A stretch of DNA of 64,000 nucleotides from Adineta ricciae (GCA_905250025.1 CAJNOJ010000275.1:60910-124909); one strand, 5' to 3'. Counted from the first letter of the stretch, positions 46,249-57,607 are shown. Notes: generated by a model from the sequence alone, not told the origin. Made by a program: numbers and translations.

Positions 46249-46328
46249 NNNNNNNNNNNNNNNNNNNNNNNNNNNNNNNNNNNNNNNNNNNNNNNNNNNN
46301 NNNNNNNNNNNNNNNNNNNNNNNNNNNN
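46249..46328. other. 80-base assembly gap
   Basis: Run of 80 N. The only gap in the window longer than four bases; sequence on its right is repeat M2. Confidence 0.95.
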
Positions 46329-46346
46329 AATAATAAAAGAAATTTC

Positions 46347-46796
46347 CAATGCCGCAAAACAGAACTCTCAATCCACGATAAATGAAATATATCTAAACAA
46401 GATATACAAAATCATCAGAACAATAGAGTTACTACATTTTCGATTTCTTCATCACAAACGAACTAAGATCTGTATTCGCAACAAGGTCGTAACAATGTAG
46501 GTAATCATTTGATCGTTTACGTCCTGAACTTTAGATCTTGAATCTATTCTTAGTTTTGATATGTTGTTATTAACTAACAAAGGTGAAAATCAAATACTTT
46601 AACTGGTAAAATAGCCGACCGGATATCGGAAGATGTAGGTTCGAGTCCTGCTTTGATTTGATGATCCTTTTGGATAAATTTTTCGTATTTATCTAAGCAT
46701 ATCGCTGTGGGTACTTTGAACATATTCGAATCTTCTGTCTCGTAGACAAAATGAAAAGATTTTCTAACTTCGTAATCCTTCTCATCCTATGTTCAA
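46347..46796 (+). repeat. dispersed repeats M2 and M3, same orientation
   Basis: M2 (46347-46661, AACAGAACTC...CTTTGATTT) and M3 (46662-46796, GATCCTTTTGGATAAATT...CAAACTC). The same two modules occur at 18121-18560, where M2 is inverted and M3 is not. M3 runs directly into a telomere-like tract in both places. Confidence 0.85.
46588..46658 (+). ncRNA. tRNA-like sequence (SINE head or tRNA pseudogene)
   Basis: Same 71-nt fold as at 18122-18192: acceptor AATCAAA/TTTGATT, A box TACTTTAACTGG, B box GGTTCGAGTCC, T loop TTCGAGT. By position the anticodon would be GGA, but base 33 is C and the D stem has a C-T mismatch. Two copies sharing the same defects argue for a retroposed or repeat-borne tRNA relic. 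Confidence 0.6.
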
Positions 46797-46817
46797 ACTC
46801 ACCCACACCCTCACCCC
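46797..46817 (-). repeat. telomere-like tract
   Basis: ACTCACCCACACCCTCACCCC, that is GGGTGAGGGTGTGGGTGAG on the other strand. It separates M3 from an EGF-domain fragment. Confidence 0.7.
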
Positions 46818-46976
46818 TATTTGTCCGAAAGGGTTTAGTGGAGATCGATGTGAAATACTAGATATAAAAATTATTCTCTCATGGGAAAATGATCTTTTAT
46901 CACAATCAATTTTTGTTCCTTTTATTCAAGTGATTCAAAATAAAAAGTCTGTAAGAGTAACTACTCTTCAAAGGAT
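46818..46976 (+). pseudogene. EGF-domain protein fragment
   Basis: Directly after the tract the frame reads ICPKGFSGDRCEI, the second half of an EGF-like domain. A hydrophobic, Asn/Lys-mixed stretch (IFVPFIQVIQNKKS) follows, of the kind that follows EGF modules in large bdelloid surface proteins. Both ends are abrupt: a telomere-like tract on the left and repeat M1 on the right. Confidence 0.6.
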
Positions 46977-47093
46977 TAGCTGCCTAATTCGACTTATAAT
47001 ATAAGTGACCAATTCCTAGCACACTTAGGAATAGAAATAGATTTAGTTTTACTTATACATACATACCCTCACCCACACCCTCACCCTCACCCC
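46977..47093 (+). repeat. dispersed repeat M1, third copy, plus telomere-like tract
   Basis: 46977-47064 matches 18015-18105. The tract ACCCTCACCCACACCC... at 47065-47093 is the longest CACCC-type tract here (29 nt). Confidence 0.85.
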
Positions 47094-47696
47094 ATGTTTG
47101 AATAGAAATTATTCATAATTGGTAATTTAGTGTATACCTACTTCCTATCGACTCATTTAGTTTTCTCCAACTTTCCACGCTTAAATAAATGATAATTATA
47201 ATCGGTAATGAGTAATGAAATATTAGTAATTATTATTGATCATAATCGTGTATCTTTTTGCTTACCTGTAGAGGAAAAAAATTCAGATAAAGTAACTCAA
47301 GCATACTATGAATAAGAAAAGATTCTTATTTAAACGGCCAGAAAACGGAAGAAAATATCAATTGTGCGCGCATCTCCCTGCGAAGTAAACATCGATACAT
47401 TTTCTTTATTTCTGACTTTTCGAAATCTCGAGACCTGTTTGAAACCCTGAGAATAAGTGCCTAATTTTTCGTTCAGAACGAGAAAAGCTTCACAATCCAT
47501 CGTGAAAGTATGAGCGCGGTGGTACGTATTTACTACACTCTGCACACACTCGAACATCATTTTATTCATCATTTATGTCATCAAAATCACTTACTACATT
47601 ATAATTCGCGTATTTATCATTTGAGAAAACGATAGGAAACGAAATTAACACTTCCATTAGTAAATTTTGTATTTCCTAAAATACCATCGATTAGTA
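47094..47696. repeat. 603-bp segment, second copy
   Basis: Matches 45353-45955 base for base in length. Its left edge coincides exactly with the end of the telomere-like tract. Confidence 0.9.
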
Positions 47697-47907
47697 GTAC
47701 TTTGAGAAGGTATGTGACAACTCAAGCTCAGCAATTCATGAGAGCTGAATCGGTGAACTGATTATATAATTGTAATTCTATGAGCTGAGATGGGATTATC
47801 ATATCCATAGTATTGAGACACACAGATTGAAGTTCAGAGTTACAATGTCGAATAGCTAGGATTGTTAAGTTATAAGCGTCATCTTTCCAGATACTGAATT
47901 ACTTCAA

Positions 47908-50900
47908 ATGGCCTACTCTAGAATCGTATTGATTCTGTGCCTTGTCTACAGGTTCCTGACGACAAATGGAGTAAATGCGGCCCAAGAAAGTGTTGCAACA
48001 TGCAACAGCATAAACAACAATGTAGACTGTAAGTATTTCATCGAAAGATTAGCGCGCATCACTTAATCTTTTTTGGGCTGAATATTGGTAAATTGTCAAA
48101 GCTAAATTACGCAGTAGTGTCACATTCCTCTCAGAATACATTTTGCTATGTGGTTATTTTTATTTAGCTGACTGTCCGGGCTTCTTCAAGACTGAATATT
48201 GGTACTATTATGGTGAAGACATTAGTGGTTCATATCAGAATTCTTACGCTGACTGTTGTCGACAATGCACGCAGAATGACAAATGCAATGCTTTTAGTTG
48301 GAGTCGTCTAACGAAGGCTTGCTTTTTAAAGTCTGGTATTAATAGTGGTGGATATTCGAGTGAAGATAATGATTCTGGTCGTCGTCTGAATATAGGAACC
48401 AATACAAGTAAGCATGATCTTGAGGGTGAGAGTGAGAGATTATCGATAATGACAAAACTTCTCTAACAAAAGAATATGTGTCCATTTGGAAATTCTTCAT
48501 TATCTAGCATAATCACTGCGTAATAAATGTACAGGAATCGTGGAATTTCATATATATAATATGTGGTGGAATTTGTAAATTTGCATTTGTTCGACTTTAT
48601 TTAGCTGGTTGTTCGGGCTTTGTCAAGACGGAAAATTGGGTGTTATACTCAGAAGATATTGGTGCTACATATCAGAATTCTTATGCTGATTGTTGCCAGC
48701 AATGTTCGCTAAATAACAAATGCAATGCTTTTATTTGGGGTCGTCAATCAAAGGCTTGCTATTTGAAATCTAGTGTCGGTGATGGTGGAAGAGCAGGTGC
48801 CGATGTCGATACTGGCGTTCGTCTGACTACAGTGACCGAGACAAGTAAGTGTAGTCTTATTCAAAGATTCAACAAAAAGAAGACTCAGAAAAAAGGATAA
48901 CATTTTTTACATTTGAATATTTTCATTGGATGCAATAATATTTAAGAAATATGATAAGTTTTATAAACTCGAATCTTTTTTTATTTTATTTAGTTGATTT
49001 TTCGACATTTACCAAGACAGAAAATTGGGTGTTATATTCAGAGGATATTGGTGCTACGTATCAGAATTCTTATGCTAATTGTAACCAGCAATGTTCACTA
49101 AATAACAAATGTAATGCTTTTATTTGGGGTCGCGATTCGAAGGCTTGCTATTTGAAGTCCGGTGTTGGTGATGGCGGACGCGCTGGCGCTGGTGTCGATG
49201 CTGGCCGTCGTCTGGGTAAGTTTAAAGATATAGGCAATGATTCCTTGTTGAGACGAAAACAATCGTATGATAACTATTTTATTCCAAGGCAAAAAATATA
49301 AGAAGATAGTTATTTACAAAGTGGTTTTTTGATCGAAATTGCATAATTTTTATTTCAAAAAGATTTAATTACGACTTTATTTTGTATCTAGATATCGGCA
49401 AGTTGCCTGGTGTTTTTAATAAGCCGCCGCGTTTTGAAACAAACGTTATATATAGTGTTCAATCAAATATGAGTGACTGGTACTCAACAGGTGAGTTTTC
49501 ATGTATCTTTTTCTTCTTATCGATGATAAAATTAACATTCTCTTTTGTCCAACATATTGACTAAAGTTGTAGACAACATGAATAACACTTTTGTGTCAAA
49601 CACGATTGAGGGGTTTCGACCAATATAAGTGTCATGATTATTTTTAAAAGCAAAGATAGTTACAGTGGAGAGTAGAAAATTAATAGTCATTCACTTTGTT
49701 CTATTTCCCTCATAGAAACGAACAGTTTATATTCGAGTTATATTACAGGAATATCAAATCTAATCATTTGTACAAGGAATAAAAAATGATTTTCCAGATA
49801 GTAGTTCTATAGCTTCACAAGCATACATAATTAGACTTATCAAAATTTTTTAATCTATGATAGTTGTAGCTCAGTGAATTCTACAATACAAGATTATTGA
49901 GGAATCCTCAATAGGAAGTCTATTTTCGTACGGTAAAATTATTTATAACTAAATACAAGTAGCGGTCATCCTTTGGATTCGCTGACCCTTTTCTGAAAGA
50001 ATTGTCCCAGTGCTGACCACATTCAAACACTTTGAAAGACAACTTAGGCACTGTGACTGCTACTAGTCCTCACCCACCCTCATGCCACTATGTCACATAC
50101 TAGAGTGAATAGAAGACAGAGGTTGTTCTTTTTCAGGAACCGATCCGATTAGCCATTTGTCAGTGAGTAATTCTCGAGAACTAACTGTGTTGACTGAAAA
50201 CCCCATCCCTCAATGGCTAGTCGCTCGTCAACCTCCCTCCGGTCGGCCACTCACGACCAGACATTCACCTTTTCATTTAATGTTCTGCTTTCACATTACT
50301 CGCATGAAAATTTTACACATAGGCTGTCTCTTTTAGCAAAAAATTGACTCTTTTCTCTGCTTTCAACAAAATGATGCCTTCTCCAATATTTTCATTGAGG
50401 AATATACATTTGCTAAATCTTTTTCAAAAATGGTTGAAGCCTGATAAGGCTATTCCAAGTGTACACTTTAAAATTAATCTGGAATTTAAACGCCAAGTCG
50501 TTCGTCGGCCTCCCTCTGGTCGGCCACTCACGGCTAGCAGTTGGCACATATACGATTAGTTTTTCATTTTCACACCGAACAGTTGATCCGCTCATAACTG
50601 ATCGGTTTCTCATCCGAGATATTGAAACTTTACATAACAAGTAACGCGGCCTAGTAGCCGCTAAACCCTCTACTGAAAGGATAGTATTAGAGTGCTACTA
50701 TTCGTCCAACGAGAGAAAAAAGTTATTTCAGTTGAACGATCTGATCATTTGATAATTTCTCAGAATATTTTACCTAGACCAATTTCGCTTCCTGAAATCT
50801 TCTGAAATTATAACGCTTAGTCGTTTGTCGGCCACTCGCAGCCAGCCGTTACATGTACATTTTCACTCTTCCATTTAGTCTACAGCCACTTTTGAAACTA

Positions 50901-52804
50901 ATCCGTTCATTCTCTTCTATTCCCTCTTTAAAAGTCACCCTCTTTGTGCTACTGTGACTCTCGAAGACAATATCTGACAAGCGAAACATTATTTTGAATG
51001 ACTGGTATCAGATGATATTCGTATAGTATAGCTGTTTATAATAGTGTATGATCTCATTAATATGCTGATGACTATGGAGATCCAGCGATCGGACATCAGT
51101 CAGCTGTTATATTTTGTTCTACATATTGCCGCTGAAAACATTATCGTCTAAAAAATTGATCCTTTGTCGCAAAAAACGGGTCAGAAAGTGTTCATGAAAA
51201 ACCTAACCTCGGATTCGAGTTCCTCGACCCCGAAAACCTATCATCAATCATTTGCTAATCCCCATGGTTAAGTTTTCATTCATTTACTGAATGCCGCAAT
51301 CTGATTGTATTATGCAAACAAGAAAACTTTTTGCATTTCAACGGCCAGTTTTATGACACTATAACCCTTTCTTTCAGAAAAGATAATTATTATAGAGTTA
51401 TATTAACACGTATTCGTTAAAACTAAACAGAATTGCAATTATTTTCATACTGCACATTTCACAAAAGTATGTCTTCATTAGGATACTATGTTGCTGGTAA
51501 CAATTCCATCGAAATTGAAGTATTAAAACAAGAATGTGCTGAATGGTCTGTTCAAATTGGTTGTCATACCGATGTCCTATCAGTAAATATCCTGCTTGTT
51601 GATGGCGATCAAATCTGTTTTTTTCTAACAATTTTAGGATATTACTAATCGACAACGACCGGCAGTTATTTTTCTAAGAAGATCTTTACAACCAAAACGT
51701 CTTCAACTATGTTCATCCTATGGTGGACTTCTTTTTCTTCGAAGTCCTGACGCTTCTGGATGTTCTATTACTGTTTCTCTGAACAATGTTGTTCTCACAC
51801 CGACATATAATCTAGCTGATCCATATCGTGTTTGTGCTTGGGAACAAAAACGAAAAACTGCTGACGGTTTATGGGCAGATATTAATAGTTTATATATTGC
51901 ATTTAATATGCCCTCATCCAGTGTATTGAGTATGACAAATACGCAGTTAGACATTGTACTTAGTTTCTGGGATTCAGTCATATTAGCTAACCATGATCTT
52001 CGTGGAACAGTGCCAATTCGACGAGACCGAGTCGTTGCCGATATACAGCCTGTTGTTGGTGGCATGCGTAAGTACATTCACTTTTAGTCAATCACATTAT
52101 ACTTGATCTCTTGACGGTTTTTTTAGATGCTGGTTACCCAATAGTCACCATGATGGATGTGGTTAATCCGAGTAATAGAGCGTTCATGTTGAATATTGAT
52201 TATCTAAAGGACAAAACCATTGAACCGACTCCCGGTCTTAGATGGGCAATGTTTCATGAACTTGGTCATAACATGCAACGGGATTGGTGGAGTAAGTAAT
52301 TTGTTATCAATCTCGTATTTGTTTCTTTCAATGCTTTATTTTCTAGCATTTAATGGCACCCGCGAAGTGACCAACAATATCTTTGTCTTACACGCTTTAG
52401 AAACTATCTGTCAAGTTCGACCAGGATTTTATGCGTGGGCAGACCAACAAATGTCGAAAGCACGTGAATATATAAAAAATGGAGCAAATTTTGTTAAGTG
52501 GAGAGAGGATCCGCTGCTTGGCCTTCTTATCTACACTCAACTGGCACAACAATTTGGTTGGAGTAATTATAAAGCTGTTTTTCGCTACTATGAAAATAAT
52601 AAGCCTAATTTAACTAATGATCAGCAAAAGATTGACTATTGGATCGTAACATTTTCTCAACAAGTTAAAAAGAATCTTATACCACTGTTCAAATTTTGGG
52701 GTTTTCCAATTTCCGCATCAACTGTAAAAACGCTATCTACTCTTCCAACGGCTGTCATTTCCGATGAAATCATTCAAATCGATCCAAAACGATATACCTT
52801 ATAA
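47908..52804 (+). CDS. secreted PAN/Apple x3 - M60-like metallopeptidase, nine exons
   Basis: Exons: 47908-48028, 48168-48407, 48605-48844, 48994-49215, 49392-49490, 51482-51582, 51638-52067, 52127-52291, 52347-52804. All junctions are GT-AG and all phases agree, giving 691 residues. Residues 1-25 form a signal peptide (IVLILCLVYRFLTTNGVNA). Exons 2-4 each encode one PAN/Apple-type domain (CCRQCTQNDKCNAFSW, KACFLKS; CCQQCSLNNKCNAFIW), a fold that binds proteins or glycans. From about residue 275 the M60/TCAF/enhancin family begins (WYSTG joined to YYVAGNN), with HELGH at about 528-532 and the downstream Glu in GTREVTNN at about 546. M60 peptidases usually cut mucin-type glycoproteins. Intron 5 is 1991 nt and repeat-filled; the others are 55-197 nt. 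Confidence 0.85.
49960..50900 (+). repeat. diverged tandem GC-rich repeats inside intron 5
   Basis: Three units of about 280-320 bp, recognisable by GTCG-TCGTC...GGTCGGCCACTCACG at about 50217, 50497 and 50818 and by a following CATTTTCAC-type stretch. A related inverted copy is at 44510-44720. A telomere-like CCTCACCCACCCTCA lies at 50073-50087. Confidence 0.55.
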
Positions 52805-53918
52805 ATGACATCGATTTTGTTTTCAAAACTTCCTAATTAATAAACAAGAAAGCACTTTTATTTGAACTCACCAATAAGTAAAGATGAATTTCATCTATAT
52901 AATATCATCATTCTTCCTATCAAAGGTATAATGCTATTATTCTTGATTGTTGGTTTTCAAATTGAATCAATGAAAAGAAGAATAGTTTCCTAAGTAAAGA
53001 ACTAGATTTGTATCATTTGAATGAATTTCAATGAAACCAGACCACGCTGAATTTAATGAGAAAATATATAGAATATTAATAAAATAGAATCATCATCAAC
53101 TTACTGTTTTACGTGAAGAAGTAACTGTATCTCATTTAATAGCACATCCGATGAAAAATCAATCGATGGGTAACTTACGTGATCATTCTAAATTTTCTTT
53201 TATGCCTGATGATTCTTTAGTGAAAATCTAAATTTTATGTACTGGATTTTAAATACAATTAGTATAACACTAATCATATTATCATTTTTATTCATGTGCT
53301 AACATCGATACATTTTATTAGAATATAATCAAAAGATAAAATAAACATATTTGATTAGATTAACAGCAGCTTTGAATTTCATTTTCATTTCTTTCGAATA
53401 AGTTTATTTCAAATAGATAAATAAAAATTTATTTGATAAATAATTTCAATTTACAATAAATAATCAAATAAATATCAATATTTTGTCGACGTTTCGAAGG
53501 CTAATCCTTCATTATCAAGACCAGGTGTTAAATGATTCATGAACAAAGGAATCAGAGAGAACGAAAAGAAAATCAAACCATATGACCGGACATCCAATCA
53601 CAAACCGCATCAGTACCCTCCTCCTGGCTTTGTTCTCTTCTCAGTGGAACTTACCATCATTCCACTTGTCCTCAAAGTTCATCAAATAATTTTCATGAGA
53701 CACACAACAGAACATTTTATTTTATTTTCCTTCCGTTTTGCAACAAATTTTTCCTCAAGATTAACACTACAGCACATATTGCAAATGAGAGTAACAACAA
53801 TGAAACAACAGAGACTCTGAACTTGTCAATAAAAGCCCAATCTCATCCTTTTGAAAGTAAACCAACATATGTTTCGTAACACCATTCGTAAATCGAATAA
53901 TCGATCGATTTGTCAGTA
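52805..53918. other. intergenic; possible coding relics only
   Basis: 53100-53230 (+) reads like a short coding remnant (LREEVTVSHLIAHP) without context. 53539-53820 is an open frame without recognisable content. Confidence 0.35.
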
Positions 53919-53925
53919 AAATAGT

Positions 53926-54475
53926 TCGAACTTATCAATCAAAGATCGCCCCGATACATCAGTTAATAAATCAGTAGAGCAACAATTGTTTGCTAATTCC
54001 ATTGAGAATCTGAAGATTCGATTGACTCGTGAACACATTCAATCACTAACATTTCATTCGAATGTTTCAGTCGAAAATCACTTTGATACATCCGATAACA
54101 AATCAACCGAACGACAACCAACCGTTAAATTCGTCGGGAATTCGAATATCAGCTTGAATAACGAATCGACCGTAACACCAACAGATAACCATAACTCGCT
54201 AACCAATTTCCAATCCGACCATTCTTATAAGAAATCAATAAATCGACCGATCTACAAATCAAATCAACAATTGAATGAGAAATCGAACGATAACTTGAAT
54301 ACCGCGTATAATTGTGAATCGAATGAAACATCGAGGATGAGATCTATTAATGCACACACAATTAATTCTTCTAATCTTCATAATAGCTCATTTAACAATA
54401 TGACGTCGGGTTTGTTCAGTCGTAATCCAAAAATTGTCTCCTTCATCAATTCGTTGTTGAATTCGAAAAATAACC
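53926..54475 (+). pseudogene. Asn/Ser-rich protein fragment cut by a repeat
   Basis: An open frame of about 180 codons (IENLKIRLTREHIQSL, then Asn/Ser/Thr-rich low-complexity sequence, ending SFINSLLNSKNN). The left side looks like an exon start after AATAG. The frame runs straight into the CCCAGGTC element at 54475, where composition changes from AT-rich to GC-rich. The family is not recognised. Confidence 0.4.
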
Positions 54476-55260
54476 CAGGTCGAGCATTCCGACCGCCGGA
54501 ACCGAGACGGAAAACATCGGAAATCGATACAATTCTGCAGGTTCCGTCTCGGAAAACAGCTGGATAGCACCGGATATTCGCCGGTTCTTTGCCGCCGGAT
54601 TCCGGCCGGACTACACGAGGAAATTTCCTACGTGCTCCAGTCATTCCCTTGCACCGGAAACGCCATTGCTCTCCTCCATTCCTGTGAACGGATCCGAAGG
54701 GGAACACACATGAAACTTTCCAACGTATTCCACCTTTTTCCGCTCATCAAAAAAGGAAAAAACCTCCAGATATCCAGTGCACGGACCTGGACCGGATCAC
54801 ACACTGTACTTTCCGATCTAATCCTCCCAAACTCTTCACAAGGAACCATCAAACTTTCCTTCACTTCCGATCGATCAATATTGCAGGGTACTGCCTATAA
54901 AGTTTCCTACAAACACCGCCGACTTCCTCACACCGGAAGTTCACAAACCATGTTATTCTCGATAACCGGGCTCCTCCGAGAAAGCGTCGGCCGCCATTTC
55001 CGTAAAAATCCGCTATTTTTCAGCATCGACTCCGTCGGAAGCGTCGCGTTCCGACCGAACACGACGCCTGGGAACGTTGACGACCGGTTCCGTTCCGTTC
55101 ATCACAACTTCCGACGAAATCCGCAACAACAAACGCCGACTTCTGCTCCTAACCACACCGGAAAACAGACCATTCTATCGGACCCTACCATTCACTGTAA
55201 AAAAAATGAGTTTTACTAAACCACAAAAGGATCTTCCCTCCGATACATGGGACGATCCTG
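54475..55260. mobile_element. GC-rich CCCAGGTC-family element, left part
   Basis: Starts CCCAGGTCGAGCATTCCG and contains TTTGCCGCCGGATTCCGGCC, which reappears inverted near the right ends at 57190 and 57835. The GC content is far above the surroundings. A 195-codon frame crosses it (54632-55219), but composition and frame usage look non-coding. The right end of this copy is not identified. Confidence 0.45.
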
Positions 55261-55373
55261 TTTAGGCTGAGTAAAATGAAGGTTCCGAAGAGAGCCTTAC
55301 AGGAAAAATTGAGAACAAAGGTTCCGCAGCAAAGGCTTACTACGAAACTTTTTTCTTCAAAAGACAGAAAGTG

Positions 55374-55463
55374 TGGGTGAGGGTGCGGGTGTTCGGAATG
55401 AGTGGTACGAAACGTAGTTCACCCCTTTCGAACGTCCACACACCTTCACCCACCCTTTCATCG
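55374..55463. repeat. inverted pair of telomere-like tracts
   Basis: GTGTGGGTGAGGGTGCGGGT (55374 on) faces ACACCTTCACCCACCC (55440-55457) across about 45 bp, with CGAAC-type bases also mirrored, so a hairpin is possible. Confidence 0.55.
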
Positions 55464-57000
55464 TGACACGAACGTGAGAGTAGGTTCTAGCCAGTCCAGT
55501 AGATCCATTGCGATCAACTCTAAGCGAGAAAGACAATAGAATGTGGTTAATGAAATATTATCACCTACCTAGTTGCATGCCAGGCTATTGAGAATTTTCC
55601 GTCCATAGATTTGCGTCGATATAGTGACGATTAGTGAGAAAAACTAGAAATAAATAGAAAATGAAAATTGGATGGATATTTATAGGGTCTCATCGGACGG
55701 TCTATTGAAAAGTGGACGTCGGCTGGTGTAAAGGGCTATTTCTTTCAATCAGTCTTCTCATTTTCCTAACTCCACCAACGGCAGACATCAATGGTTTGGT
55801 AGGGGGTTCGCCGAACAGGAGCAATAATTATGAGATCATTCATTGTTTTGCGGAACTTATACGTAACTACTGGACAGTACAAAAATATGTTTCTATATAC
55901 GAGCAAATGATGGGAAACCTTGAGCTGCTATAGGAAAGTAGGGATAGTTTGGTACCGATACTGCCAAGCCTTCATTCATTCGACGGAATAGATAATGATT
56001 TTCCAAAGGTTATACTGAACTAATCAGAGGCATAGAGAACTCGTCATAGTTTAGTGTACATTCTTCAATCCTCTGACTAATATACAAAGCCAGCAATAGT
56101 TTGGCATATATTCTGCCGAATCTTACCCGAGAGTAATAAACCGATGTTAGTTTCGTCCAAATTTCATGATATCATGAATGAGTACACGGAATCGCCGATG
56201 ATTTCGAAGTACTTCCATCACTTTCTATATGTACAAGTCTTATTTAGCTGGGAAGTACTTTTTGATCAGACGAAATTGTGTAGTGTGTTATCGTGCTTCG
56301 ATTGGTATATGCACGTAAAGACATTACTGATGCATTTCGGACAAGATTCGCTTTGGGCGTGTTCTGGATCGAGTTCCTCTGCAGATACACAGCGAGCGCT
56401 CTTTTTTGAATCTACAGCTGAAGACAATCTACTGTCTAAGGTAGATATTATGCAAAGCAGAACGTGCTCTTGTGAGTGGTGTATCATAAAGAATTTTATA
56501 TGTGAAAACGAGTACGCAATAACTCATAAATAAGGGTTGGATAATAATTTGAAATGGATGAAAATGGCATATTCGAATGCAAAATTCAGTAGATATAGGT
56601 GCCACCGTTTTTTGTTCATGGAACTGTGCTGTCCGTTCGAAATGATAACAATACATTAGAAAGGAAAAAATAGAGCGATGTGAAGAAAAAAGTCAGTCAG
56701 ACGCGTCGCGCGTACAGATATTCATGGAGAAAGAAATAAAACCACATCATGTTTGCGGTTCACGTTATGCTTTGCAGGAAGTAATGGTACGTACAAAATT
56801 ACTTACGCTTTCACGTTTTCGGACGAAAATCCATTGTTACTGTGAATTTGATAGGTTGGTGAGTACGGTTGATTCGTTTGAGAGCGATTCTTGCAACGTC
56901 TAATAGATCTAGGCTGAAAACAAGCGAAAAGAGATGTTGAAGCTGTCGGACGAGCTAGATAGAATCCAAGTTATCGCAGAAATAAATGGTCGCAGTAGTG
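55464..57000. other. no recognised gene
   Basis: Contains open frames of 73 and 129 codons (55712 and 56144, +) with mixed composition and no domain-like motif. Could include exons of an unknown gene; I cannot support one. Confidence 0.35.
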
Positions 57001-57014
57001 TTTTCCCAACTGAA

Positions 57015-57234
57015 TCTAGGTAATTCCCGATTATCACCGGATTCAGCTGGTTTCCGATGGTCACCAGATTCAGCTGGTTCCTGATGGTGACCGGGTCCAG
57101 CTCGTTCTCAATTGTCGCCGTTTCTGTCTGGATCCAGTAGGAATTTGCCGGTAAAATCCTGTAGAAATCCGACCGGATTCCGGCGGCAAAGAAACATGAG
57201 GAACCGGCCGGTTCCGACCGAGCGGAAATGACAT
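57015..57234. mobile_element. CCCAGGTC-family MITE inside a Helitron
   Basis: Left end CTAGGTAATTCCCG and right end (reverse complement CCCATGTCATTTCCGC) are similar inverted ends around internal CACCGGATTCAGCTGG repeats and a GC-rich right half. Helitron coding sequence begins right after it. Confidence 0.5.
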
Positions 57235-57607
57235 GGGTATTAAATCATATCAAAACAATCGGTGGTCGCGTCATGGGCTCAGCACATTCACGTACAGCAT
57301 TACGCACACATATCCATGCATTAATTTTCAACCAAGGACTACCAAGTATTTTCTTAACTCTCAATCCGGCTGATATTCATAGTCCCGTCGCATTATATTT
57401 TGCCGGCGTCAAACTTGATCTAGACACTGTTCAAGCAGAACAACTTATGGATACATACAAACGTGCCGAAATCATAGCTTCTCATCCTGTTGCGACAGCT
57501 AAATTCTTTCATACGTTGATTTCCAATATCTTAGATACAATGATTATTGGCGGTGTACTCGGTCGTGTAAAAGCTTACTTTGGCACTGTTGAAAGTCAAG
57601 GTCGCGG
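57235..57607 (+). mobile_element. Helitron Rep/helicase, Helitron-like N domain fragment
   Basis: The frame matches the Helitron N-terminal domain: HIHALIFNQGLPSIFLTLNP, SPVALYFAG, then GRVKAYFGTVESQGRG, which in complete elements is followed by the HUH (HLHM-type) catalytic motif. Here the N at 57608 and a second TIR element cut it just before that motif. Confidence 0.85.

Noticed and set aside
46588-46658. Functional tRNA (anticodon GGA by position)
   Set aside because: C at position 33, a mismatched D stem and identical defects in a second dispersed copy point to a repeat-borne relic.
54632-55219. 195-codon plus-strand frame
   Set aside because: It lies in the GC-rich repeat element, has no recognisable motif, and the opposite strand is also open; probably composition-driven.
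56144-56533. 129-codon plus-strand frame as a gene
   Set aside because: No domain, mixed codon use, and a similarly long open frame on the other strand; left as unassigned.
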